Origin: Theocolax elegans
Lineage: Eukaryota > Arthropoda > Insecta > Hymenoptera > Cerocephalidae
Length of the DNA: 64,000 nt
Assembly: GCA_026168455.1 (NCBI GenBank)
Contig: CM047425.1
Coordinates: forward strand, 19,732,648-19,796,647
Direction: 5' to 3'
Shown: piece after piece, positions 27,243 through 38,388 of the stretch
Layout of the letters: each line of letters begins with the position of its first letter
Numbering within the stretch: the first letter of the stretch is position 1
Translations under genes and position numbers: made by a program
Notes under the pieces: generated by a model
What the model was told of the DNA's origin: nothing
What the model saw: only the letters and a program-made list of their open reading frames with translations
The model's database searches: none

Positions 27243-29980
27243 AATCGTCTATTAGTATGACTTTCACAACATTTTTAGGTAGATATTTTAATATAGTCGC
27301 ATAAAATATAAAATATTACACTCGTAAAGATATTACTTAAAAGGTAGAAGAAAGGGAAGGAAATTTTATTTTAATTTTTCTTCTTCTTTTTAAATAAATA
27401 ACGAATGTCATTAAACATGAATTTAATATTGCATTATGTAAAAGGATCTAAGATAACAATATCTGTGTAATAAAATTTTAGACAATTTTATTTCATATGT
27501 TAATATACTAATATGTATAAAAGAAAATATCAATGATTCAGTTGCAAATTGCAACATTTGTAAAAATTTTCTAAGTTCTTCTTTATTGTAAAACCCTCAT
27601 TTTAATATAGTTGTTAAGATTAAAAAGAAATTTTCGACATAAAATAAGTGTTTTAAATAATGATTTAATTTTAGCTTTATCTAGGTCAAATTTAATGTAA
27701 TTATCATAATGTAATTTTATTTATCTACGTATATTGTTCACTCACGTATCTATATTATTGCCTGTCTACATTACTAAAAACATTAACAATTATAACATAT
27801 TATAAAATTCACTTACTCATTATTATTATCTAAAACGTGATCATAAAGTAAGACTTGACGATCGTATGCATATATGTATTTATATTAACTATATGTAAAA
27901 AAATTTAATTTTATGTTTTATATATAAAAATAAAATTCTATATAAAAATAAGACTTTTGACAAATATATTTTTAAAATTTAATTAATATTTTCATTTTTA
28001 TAATTCTTTCACGAGAAAGTTATTCACTTTTGTGAAAAAATTATTACGTAACCTTGTTTTAATTGGTTCTTTTTAATTTGATTCAGATTTTATCTAAATT
28101 ATTATATCAACAAATGAAAATTATGTTTAAGCTACCGTAATATTCCATTTAACAACGAAAAACTATACTGATAAAAAATAATTTATTCTTTCTAATAATT
28201 AAAAAATTGATAATTAAATTTAAATTTTTTCATTACATGTATGAATAGTAATTTTTTGATTTCTACATGCAGATCCATATAATTTAGTATCTCATCATCT
28301 TAAAATAAAAATTTCTTTATATAATTTTATTTGTGTAGATAAAATATATAATCAATGCAAAAATCTTTTTTATATTTCCATTAGTAACTTAAAATTTGTA
28401 AGTATTTTTATTTTAAGTATCCTTTTAATAACTCATTCAAACCTTAGAGATCAGTAAAAATATAAAGTAACAGTATAAATCAATGTCTGGTGCAGATGTA
28501 ATTTAACGTTTTGTATTATGCGTACATATTTGGAGTACCAATTAGCGCGCAATCGCGCAAACACGAGTCCGACGATCCTAGCTTTTTTAACATCTACTGT
28601 ATCTGCAAATGTGATTATGATAAATTCTTGGAAACATATAAACTTGTTTCCTTGATTAGATCTAACTTAGTCTGAATCAATCGCCAAACGTTTAAACTTT
28701 CACTCATACATATTATCGTATATACATGCGCGTGCAATGATCAACTTTAAGTAATGACTTCTCCCTTTTTTTAAAAAAAAGAAGTAATAGAGTAACTGCT
28801 ATATATGGACGATTATTTCTTCTTCCGTGAAAATCAATCAAATTTACTAAACGAATTTTTAAGTTGTGTAAGTTAAGGGCTTCGTTCTGAGATAGTTGGA
28901 TACATACTTTCACTATGAGTATCGCTCCTATATTTCTTTTCACTTTTCATTGGCATTTATTTAACTGATTATTTAAGATAATTATAAATATTGCTTAATT
29001 TTTACGATAAACAAATAATATTAATTGAATTTTTATATTGTACAAAGCAATTTTATGAATATCACATATTCTTTTTTTTTGTCAAAAATGTACCTCAGAA
29101 TGTGGTAAAATTGTACAGAAGATTACGCTATCATAAAAAAAATCAGGGACTCCATTCTATTCACGTTTGGTTGTATCGCAGCGCGTGACCGCCGTCAAGA
29201 AAATTGATTCGAGGCATCAGTTAATGACTTCCGCCCTTTTACAAGCTCGAGATTTCCTTTCTCGATTTTTCTGAATGAGTTTTTTTGTCTTTCTTTGACC
29301 TATACTCACGGCTTTACACTGCTTAAGATGAGGCACACATTTAAGATGAAACCTGCAAGGAAATGAATTGATGATTTTTGACACTTTATTACAACTACTT
29401 AGTGTCAGTTTATTCGAAATCATTAATTTGACAAATATGCCTTCGTTAACTTAAATGTTTTTTTTAGAATATTAAATTAGTGATGTGCGTACAATAGTTG
29501 GGAAGTGTTAGACACATTTACAGAATCATCTTTATTCTTTATTTTATAATAAAATTGACCGCTGAAGAATGTTTTGCAATGCAAATTATAAATACACTAT
29601 GATAATTATTGTGATTATTAAATTTGTTAATTGCTTTAATCAATAATCGTTATCAAATGGAAATAAATATAATGTTTGTGATTCATCAATACTATATTTT
29701 TATTTATAAAATAAAGTTCTCCAAGGAGTAGGTGTATTAAAATTTTGTTCCTTTATACTTCAGATAGAACATTTAAATAGCATTCTGTACGTGTACAAAG
29801 CACTCAATTCATAATCGATGAACACACTCAGTGGTTAATTTATCAAGCACTACATACGATACGCTTGAAAAATTCTGAGCACGATCATGTTTATAAGTCG
29901 ATCTCGGTTGAACAAGTCAAATTATTGGAAGGTTGTGTAATAAAATGTTACAATGTCTATTTGTTTAAAGAAATAAAATG
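27243..29980. other. AT-rich intergenic sequence between yellow and the first acetyltransferase gene
   Basis: About 2.7 kb with no supported gene. Open frames are short and low-complexity. A small CpG-containing patch lies at 28540-28580 without further features. Confidence 0.5.
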
Positions 29981-29981
29981 T

Positions 29982-29987
29982 TTTATT
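29982..29987 (-). terminator. Candidate polyadenylation signal of AANAT-like gene A
   Basis: AATAAA on the minus strand about 30 bases after the stop codon of the upstream coding region. The short distance is unusual but possible. Confidence 0.4.
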
Positions 29988-30017
29988 ATCACTTGAGATA
30001 GTCATGAATATCATATA

Positions 30018-32040
30018 TTATTTTGCGATAAGGTATGCCATCTTTGAAACAATAAATGATTTCATCCCAGAGTAGATAAAATTGCCCTTTGAATCTCGAA
30101 GACTAAGAATATCCACATCTACGCAACTTTTAAAACCAAGATTTTCGGCTATTCTTCTTGAATACGGTGATGTGAAGAATCCACACACTAAATCAATATC
30201 GTTTAATTCTGCCCAGTCCAATGCGTCTTTTAACAATTTGGTTGCTAATCCACGTCGTCGCGAATTTCGAGAGACAGATACGATATTGATATTCAAGATG
30301 TTTCTAGCTATGAAAAAATTACATTTCTTAAAACCATGTTATTTGGAAAAAAATAAAATTGCAAACATGTTAATTAAAACATTATTTTATTAAAGGTAGA
30401 TCGTTAACGGTTATGGGAGGATTGAGTTATGGGATAAAAAATTCAGCTATCGTAGAGGTGTTGTGGACAAAAAAGTAAAAACTGGTAATCCGAGTAAAAA
30501 TATTTGTCCTTGGTCTTTGAGTACAAAGAGGAGAAATTTCTAAAACTATTTTATATTTCAATCGGCGTATTTCTGGAAGTTACCAACATAATATTACGAA
30601 AAAAATGACACATTAGAAACTAAAACATTGTAAATAGCAAACACAAGTTGTAAAAAAAACATTTTTTAGTCTATTCTAATTTAGTTATTTAAAAAAGTTA
30701 CCAAAAAAATTTTATGAATTAAAAATTAAACTTAATTATATAGTAATTTTCCATATATATATATAAATTTGAAATCATAATATGCAATAGGAAACGATAT
30801 AGCTGATATTGGATTTTACGCTAGAACATCGCACACGAATAAATTAATTGTTACATTCGATGTATTAAATACCTATGCTAATCTTATTTATTTAAAAAAA
30901 TAAGAACCTAACACTATATGAAATTCTGCCTACCTAAATATATTTGAAAAATATATAAGTATTATTGGCAATACTAAAATCTATGATTTTCATATTTGGT
31001 AACGAACCACCTTAAACGACTCAAGAATATATATAATTTATATTTAATTTTATCCTATACTATAATTAATATATTACGTAATTTAATTTAATTATAAATT
31101 TATAAGATTTAATTTACTACTTTTCTCTAACTTTTTTTTAACATTTTTTAAAAATATAACTACTATAAAATATAAAAAATAACTACTTATAACTTTTTGC
31201 ATGTACGAATAACGAAAAATTTTCAATGCATTTTATTAGAAAAATTATTAAAACTATAATTTCTTTATTATTAAAACTATAATTAAGTCGATAATTTTTT
31301 TTAGAAATTAACAGTAAGATGTATTGTATAACAAAAAATATCAAATCTTAAAATTTGAAATTTGGCGCCAATAAAAAAGTGCGATATAAATATAAGTAAT
31401 ACATATTAACGAATCGTATTTATTATATGTATTATGTATATAATTCTTTTAAATTAATGCAATTATTATATCACGAAAGACTCAGAGGAAGATAAGAAGT
31501 ATGTACTTTTACGTTATTAACAACAAAGATGCATAAATAATATACAGGTATATATATATATATTACATGGATCGAAATAATAATTGCATAAATATTTGTT
31601 AAATAAATGTCAGTACCTTTTGGAAACGCTTGAAAGTAATCGAATTTAGTTTTAATATCGATAATGACATTATAAAATTCCAACAACAAATTCGAATTAA
31701 TAGTAGCATTGGTAGCCATATGTTGGTACAAACTTTTATTGGTTATGTTAGATGATAATTTAGGATTACTTTCCACTGTCATTAACAAAATACCAATCAT
31801 TTCTTGTGTATCAGAATCAATAGCAACATTACATATCGAACAGTCAAACATTGCTTCGTATCTATTTGTAAAATCATTTCTCATTATTTGTTTTTCATCA
31901 TCCGTGTATCGTTCTTTATTAAGCACAAGAAATTTATTTAACGTAAACTCATCATCTACAAAATTATTTAATAGAAATGACACAATTTTCGTTTTTTCAC
32001 TTTTATCTGATTTTCGTATGCTATACTGTAGTTCAGACAT
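30018..32040 (-). CDS. GNAT-family N-acetyltransferase, insect AANAT-like (gene A)
   Basis: Two coding exons on the minus strand: 32040-31617 (ends CCAAAAG before donor GTACTG) and 30307-30018 (after TTTTTTCATAG). Joined, they give 237 residues with a codon split between the exons. The fold is that of insect arylalkylamine N-acetyltransferases, which move acetyl from acetyl-CoA to amines such as dopamine, octopamine or serotonin. Visible features: N-terminal FLLNNFVDDEF with an Asp-Glu pair (30-31), where the fly enzyme Dat has its catalytic Glu; the acetyl-CoA loop motif RRRGLA (158-163); and FTSPYS (186-191) before GF, where Dat has catalytic serines, the first being Thr here. The substrate cannot be read from sequence. 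Gene B at 36229-38388 is its tandem paralogue. Confidence 0.8.
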
Positions 32041-32099
32041 TGTTTGATATTATATTTAGAATTAAATGAATCACTTTTATTACACTAGAGAAATACTGT

Positions 32100-32448
32100 A
32101 TAATAATATTGTCTAATAGTATTGACAGGCCTATCCCCACTAGGAAGCTGCTGTCACGCTTATTCAAGCCCTTTACCTTACATATATATTAGTAGTAAAG
32201 TGAACTATACTTTCTGTTTCTGATGCGCGCCAAAAAAAACAGAAACTATATACTAAGTTCACGCACACTATGATGACGCGTAGTGTTCATTAACAGCGCA
32301 CACCCACAATTATGCAATATCGTTTTTTTTCCTTTTTAGGTTCGAGAGGGTCCTAGTGTACCTTCTATGTATCCATTACGATTCCTATGGTACTCATGTA
32401 CTAACAACGTGAGTATCCTTGATCTACTTTAATTTAAGCAGAGATAGC
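32100..32448. other. Upstream region of AANAT-like gene A
   Basis: AT-rich with a GC-richer stretch near 32130-32170. No TATA box or initiator could be assigned with confidence. Confidence 0.3.
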
Positions 32449-32634
32449 TGCGCAGAGTTAACGTTTTCTAATAAGTTATGCGTTATCTTGGCCGAATGGA
32501 GATGCCCAAAGTTCAACGTAAAAGTAAGGTATGCGCTAAGCCGTACCGCCACCAGTTCAGATTCCAATCCCGGAACGCCTGAGCCCATTAATGCGAACAA
32601 ACCTGTTGTTGCTTTTTCAGCTGTGTCAATTTAA
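32449..32634 (-). pseudogene. Coding-like fragment, probably retrotransposon-derived
   Basis: On the minus strand this reads without stops and includes TAEKATTGLFALMGSGVPG. It resembles the stretch after the thumb of non-LTR reverse transcriptases, where a helix of the kind AEKA..AL..LM is common. There is no start codon or intact neighbour domain. The plus strand is also open but looks less protein-like. The assignment is by eye and tentative. Confidence 0.35.
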
Positions 32635-33113
32635 ATGTTAATTATAAATGATGCCAATATTTTGTTTAGCTGTAATGTTATGGAAGCTGATATTCCAAGC
32701 ATAAAGGAGGGCAATAAGTTTAGATGAACAAGGATAAAGCGTAAAATAATTTATGAACATACAAATAATTAAATAAATATTGAATAATGTAAAATTAAAA
32801 TAAAGTTCCCTATGTTAATCATATATGCAATTTCATCTCCCTCGTTGGATAACAGAAATGCTATAATGTTTATGTTTACGATCAATCAAAACTGTATTTC
32901 CTAAGTTTTGCCAATAGGCCTCTTCTGTTTGAGTACATCGATTTCACATTCATACATTTCCTCAACCCGAATGTCCTTGCTCGATAATAAAACCTTGATG
33001 AACGGCTATGGACGGAGAAACATGTCGTAAAACCAAACTTGTATTGTGTAACTTTTCAACTTTTTTTTTAAATAGTTGTACAAAATAAAACAAGTGTTCA
33101 TTTCTGAATTCTA

Positions 33114-33960
33114 TCATGGATTCACATAATTACAGGTCCGATAGTTCAGCGACAAACAAAGCAAAGTAAGGTGTGTAGAAGATTTAAGCCCAGTCCGACT
33201 CTGCCCAAAGCACGTCAATATATGAGTCTTCCAAGAGAAGTTGGTATCCCAGATTACCACAAAATATCTAAATTTAGTAGTGTAATGTTTTGTATCAAAG
33301 GGCGCGTAAGCCATATATACAGCTAACTCAGTCCTCATATTTTTCATTTAATAACCGTTTATTACATACTATTTATTTTCATGAAATCTATGAAACATTA
33401 CTTTGCCTATTTATTTATCTTCTGTTTACATCCCATTTTGTCCGAATTCATTCTTTAGAAGATTCTATAAAAAAACTTTTTAGCTATAGAAGTCCTCAGT
33501 AAGTGGTTAAATACAGATAAGCTACTTTTGCTTATAAAAACACATATATTTAAATTTTCAAAATAATAGACCAAATATAAAAACGTTTAAAATGGCAATG
33601 ACCAAGTTCACATTTGAATCTCTAGCTCTGAAGAAATTAGAAATATATATATAATGAAAAGCAATGGAGACAGAATGCAACCCTGGAGTATTCCTACGTT
33701 TGTTTTCCCGCTGGTGAATTTTCTCTCATTGACAAATCCGTGAACGATTCTATTATTATTTTTGGGGGGAATTCTAAGTTCACTAATTTTATTTAATAAA
33801 ATGGTCAAATTGTCCCTGCCGTATGACCCTTCCAAATCTAAACAAGGGATTCCTAAATGTTTTTCACGAATTAATACTTGATTTCAACAGAACCAGACAA
33901 TCACTGCAAGATTTTGATCTTGTAAAGCCGCAAAACTGTTGTAGAACCCCATTACATTCC
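33114..33960 (-). pseudogene. Decayed non-LTR retrotransposon reverse-transcriptase remnant
   Basis: Across several broken frames on the minus strand, reverse-transcriptase blocks appear in the right order: QFCGFTRSKSCSDCLVLL (about 33945-33890), LDLEGSYGRDNL with the catalytic-type Asp (about 33850), GILQGCILSPLLFIIYI (about 33700-33650), a degraded region where the YADD box should be, and FRYFVVIWDTNFSWKTHI of the thumb (about 33275-33220). Stops and frameshifts separate them, so it is dead. No endonuclease, poly-A tail or target-site duplication was identified. The clade is unresolved (Jockey/CR1/R1-like by general look). Confidence 0.8.
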
Positions 33961-34224
33961 ATCCACTATGGCTCGAGTCATTTAAGTCACTCTTTGTTCA
34001 CGAGTTTCAAATTCGACTGTTTTATAAGCTAATTGCTAACAAAATGAATCTAAAACGTGTGATTGCACTAGTCACTCTACTGAAGAGTAAAAAAATCACT
34101 TTAAAAGATTTTAGAGTGTATCTATATAATTTGCAAAAAGCTAAAGAACCTTCGCTAAAGCGACTCTTACAGAAATAGTATTGCGCTTTATTTATACTTT
34201 ATTTTATCTGGAGAAGTTGAAGGA

Positions 34225-34360
34225 GCTTCAGACGTTTTGCTTCCTTGGAGCGTCCAATCCAGTTCTGAGAAATTCCCTGCTCCCCTGTTGCTGCCCGTAA
34301 TGGTGAATCAAAGCCTCAAGTTCTGCATGTCGTCTTAGACGATACAATCTTTATTATTCT
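34225..34360 (-). pseudogene. Unidentified coding-like fragment
   Basis: On the minus strand one frame reads RLRRHAELEALIHHYGQQQG and continues to GLDAPRKQNV before a stop; an overlapping frame is also open. It lies about 270 bp beyond the reverse-transcriptase remnant and is likely part of the same or another dead element. I do not recognise the family. Confidence 0.3.
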
Positions 34361-34776
34361 AAAATTCAAATACATGTGTAAGATGTAATGTGTCCCTAGA
34401 GTATGGTGTTGTTAAGGATTTACTGACTTTGATACAATTTTAATAATTTAGAGTAGGTATCACAGGACGGCGGAGCAGAAACTTAAATACATCCGCACTG
34501 CTGGAGAGTCAAAGTGAGAATACGCCTAATCTTAAGGTGAAGGGCTTCAAAAAACGTCGCAAGAAGTATAGACAGTGGTCGGTCCACCTTTCCTTCTTGC
34601 ACTGTGGTTGGAAATCTTATCTTTGCAGTTAAATTTGTTTTTTTTGTCATATATGTGTGTGAGAGTGTCAGACTGAAATATTATTGCGTTTACGAGCAAA
34701 GTCTTACCGAAAATGTGAACCTAACCAAAACAAGAAAACGTAATAATATTTTTATTTAAAATACAGAATATACTTA

Positions 34777-35458
34777 CAAGGAGACCCTCATATGTTTGCG
34801 AAACGGATCGTGTCCAGCTTGTAGTATATGTTTTCTAATATAAAAATATAAAAAAAGCCAGAGCCGCAGACTCTAACAATCGTTTTTTCAAAAATTATAC
34901 GCTATTAAAGCAAAATTTCCAACAAAAAAAAGACTTCACTTTAAACGCTTATAACTTCTGACATATCAAATATTGACATTCAAACCAAAGTTTATACTGA
35001 AAAGCTGAGATAAAATAGATACATTTTAAAAAAGTGTACGTTCAAATCCGTTGAAATAGCGCAGAGTTATAGCCGAATTAAGAATTTGAAGAAATTTAGC
35101 TTAAAAAAATCAATAAAATTTGTACTGCCCAAATTTGTTTAAAATTGCTGCTAATTCTTAATTCGGCTATAACTCTGCTCTATTTCAACGGATTTGAACG
35201 TACTTTTTTTTTTAAACGTATCTATTTTATCTCAGATTTTCAGTAAACTTTGGTTTGAATGTCAATATTTGATAAGTCAGAAGTTATAAGCGTTTAAAGT
35301 AAAGTCTCTTTTTTTTGGAAGTTTTGCTTTAACAGCGTATAACTTTTGAAAAAACGATTTTTACAGTCTGCGGCTCTGGCTTTTTTCATATTTTTTTTAG
35401 AAAACATATACTACAAGCTGGGCACAATCCGTTTACCAAACATATGAGGGTCTCCTTG
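34777..35458. mobile_element. 682-bp hairpin element (MITE-like) with TTA flanks
   Basis: Nearly the whole element is an inverted repeat. The left arm (34777 to about 35095) begins CAAGGAGACCCTCATATG, and the right arm (about 35155-35458) is its reverse complement with perhaps 5-8 percent differences, leaving a spacer of about 60 bases. TTA flanks both ends (34774-34776 and 35459-35461), consistent with the 3-bp TWA duplication made by PIF/Harbinger transposases. There is no coding capacity. It sits between the two acetyltransferase genes. The superfamily call rests on the 3-bp flank only. Confidence 0.8.
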
Positions 35459-35461
35459 TTA

Positions 35462-36228
35462 GTGTATTGATGAACGAAGTCGCCTTTTCTCTTCTCTTTT
35501 TTGACATACTATTTTATATTTTTATTATGTTTATCAAACCTATTTGTAATTTTCATACTCAATTTTAATAATACAAAAATTTTGGTGATTATATTTACGT
35601 TTCTTACAAATTTTTACATTACTTAAATATTCAGCACTCCATTACGAGAGTAAAATTATCACTCTTTTCAAGAGTTTTAAATTGCCCTTTGGAAAATGGT
35701 TCGTTACCAGCTCTAAGAGTTAAAAGTCACTATATCTTGTAGAAACTTTTCACTCCCGTGGGTTTAGTGAGTAAAGAGAATATCTTTAACATTTTAATGA
35801 AGTTGACAGTATACGAGTAAGCGCTACGTGATTTATTTCTCACTTTCTTATTTACTTTCATGGTTTTTTTTATGTTTTATTATACGCCGGGCAAGAAAAT
35901 TCCATTTACCGTATATACACAACATATTCGATGGTTACAGTAATGAAATTGCATGAGATAATAGATTGTTTGCATTTTATGAATTGCATATACATTTGAA
36001 GCTTGTACTATAACTCTTTTTTTAATTACTTCCTCTTTTAAATTAATTCAATTAAAAACAATTTTATTACATTTACTCGCAATGACTTTTCTGACAATTT
36101 CGATCGAATGAGACTTATCGAATTTATTCAAATGGAGAGAATTAAGACAATTGTAAATCGTAATAACAGATGAAATTAAAGACACTATAAACGTGTAATT
36201 TTAATATGATTATTACAAATATTAGTAA
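35462..36228. other. AT-rich intergenic sequence
   Basis: Nothing gene-like is visible between the hairpin element and the stop codon of acetyltransferase gene B. Confidence 0.45.
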
Positions 36229-38388
36229 TTAGATAGTTTTGACCATCATGTGGATACGATTTTCATCCAAACCATCGTACATTACATTATCATCCCAGTC
36301 GCGAAAAGATAGCGTGCTAATCTCAATAATGGTTTTAAATCCATTTTTCTCAGCTGCTCTTTTTGAAAACGGTGATGTAAACATGCCATGTGCCAACTCA
36401 ACATTTTTTTGTTTAGCCCAATTAATACCTTCTCGAATTAAAGAAGTGGCTAAACCTTTTCCCCCATGATTTTCATCCACGCATACAATCACAAGGTCTA
36501 AAGCTCGTTTAGCTGTTGGATATCTATCGAAAATGTTTATTTGTTCATCAGCTTTATGCAAGACGCAACTAATCCATTCATCTAGGAATTTTGATCTTAT
36601 TGGCGTGGATTCCGCAAGCTCGTCAAAACTCTTAACTTTTGAATCCTGATAAAAAAATTTATGTTACATTATTATTATATATTACATATTATATAATTAA
36701 TTATCAGCTTAAATTAATTCAAATATTCAAATATGAATATGTAATATAAATTTATCAGTTCATCTTTTGTAAAGAATTATTAATAATACTGCCGTTTTTA
36801 GTAAGAATGTTGTATACAAATAAATTTTTTGAAGTTTTTGAATGTCACATGTGTGGGAATATTAATATAATGGGTAATTATTACCGTAAAATATCGTATA
36901 AATAAGGTATTTACAAATACTTAATTTTCTTGATTTCAACGTTATCTATTAGGTAAGACCAGACCCTGGAAATTATCCGCACGCTCGGGAAAATTGAATA
37001 CTACATTATAAATTACAATTTCAGCGTAAAAAAATTTCTTAGGACATATAATTGTGTTCAACATTTGGATGGCCAGCTTTCATAAATGTGTCCAATAGTC
37101 ATACTTTGAATATTTTTTTCTTACAAAATTTTCCCAATGGACTTGTAATATTGCTCGATCTTCTAGTAATGCCGTTCGTCCCATCTCCTTAGAGGTTAAT
37201 ATTAAAAATACCAATAAACAAAAAAAGTATCCGTTAGTCTGTAATAGTACACTTTCTTCGGATATATTTTTACTCGAGATTTTTTCAGGTACATTTTTTA
37301 AAATGAGGATTATGAACAATTAATATGTCCGAAAATTTTTCTTTAATTAGAATGTTTAAAAAAATGTCCTATTTTCCGAGCGTCCAGATATTTTCCAGGC
37401 TCTAGTTAAGACTCTTATACTAAGGATGGCAGAATACGTTTAGGTATTATAGTACTAATATATAATAATAATTCATGATAATATTTATCTTTTACCCTAC
37501 ATTGATAATTAAAAAATAAAATGGATTATTTATCAACTGATTGTATGATATAAGGATGAAAATAGTTTTGTTTAGCTTAAAGAAGTTGGTCAATTTTACA
37601 AACAAAACGTTGCATATAACGTAAAAAAAGTTTTTTTTCTATATTTAAATTAAAAAAAAACCTACCTGGCCTTAAGTAATTAATCATTATATAAAATATT
37701 AATTATAAGAAAGTAAAAATAATTTATATTATTGGACAGTCGACATCAAAATTAATTATTAATAATAACTTACTAATAATGTTGTTATTGATTTCATTTC
37801 CATTAAAAAAGATAGAAACCATTTACATAGTAAATTTGTGTTAATGTTTACTTACAATTCTAATTGTCAATTAAAATTTAATGTATACCAAAAGGGTATT
37901 AATAAATTTGATTGAACATATTAATGAAAAAAAAAAGAAAAAGTAAAAGAAACTGACATTCTTTTTAATAATACTTCTTACCGTATTTAAAACTTAATGT
38001 ATACCGAGAAGGTGTTAATAAATCTGATTAAAAATATTAAAAAAAAAGAAAAAGTAAGATACTGAAATTTTTGTTTAATAAAAAATCTTACCGAATTTAA
38101 AGGTATTAACTTTGGATTTTCGTCGATGTATAACAAATTTATACCGACAATCTTTTGAATTTGAGCGTGTAGAGCAACAAGACAAGTCATATTTGCTACC
38201 ATTACTTCGTGTCTCCTTCTTAAATCATCAAATAAAAGTTCTCTCTCTTCTTTCGTTATTTTTTTTTCATTTTTGATCAAGTACGACGATAAAAGATATT
38301 CCTTGGTATAAAAGTGATTCTGCAAGAATGACACGATTATCGGCGTCTCGTGATCTTCCGCTTCTCGTATAATGTATTCTTCAGACAT
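36229..38388 (-). CDS. GNAT-family N-acetyltransferase, insect AANAT-like (gene B)
   Basis: Two coding exons on the minus strand: 38388-38092 (ends AATTCG before donor GTAAGA, phase 0) and 36645-36229 (after TTTTATCAG). They join into 237 residues, the same length as gene A. Colinear features are FLQNHFYTKEY near the N-terminus (Glu30 kept, the preceding Asp replaced by Lys), DLVIVCVDENHGGKGLAT carrying the acetyl-CoA loop (160-165), and FTSPFSKRAAEKNGF (188-). The first position of the acetyl-CoA loop, usually Arg or Gln, is Gly, so cofactor binding may be altered. Its single intron falls after codon 99, whereas gene A is interrupted after codon 141. It probably arose by tandem duplication with strong later divergence. 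The amine substrate is unknown. Confidence 0.8.

Noticed and set aside
33009..33019. TGGACGGAGAA, matching the first 11 bases of miR-184
   Set aside because: The match stops after 11 bases and the flanks do not fold into a precursor-like hairpin by eye; treated as chance.
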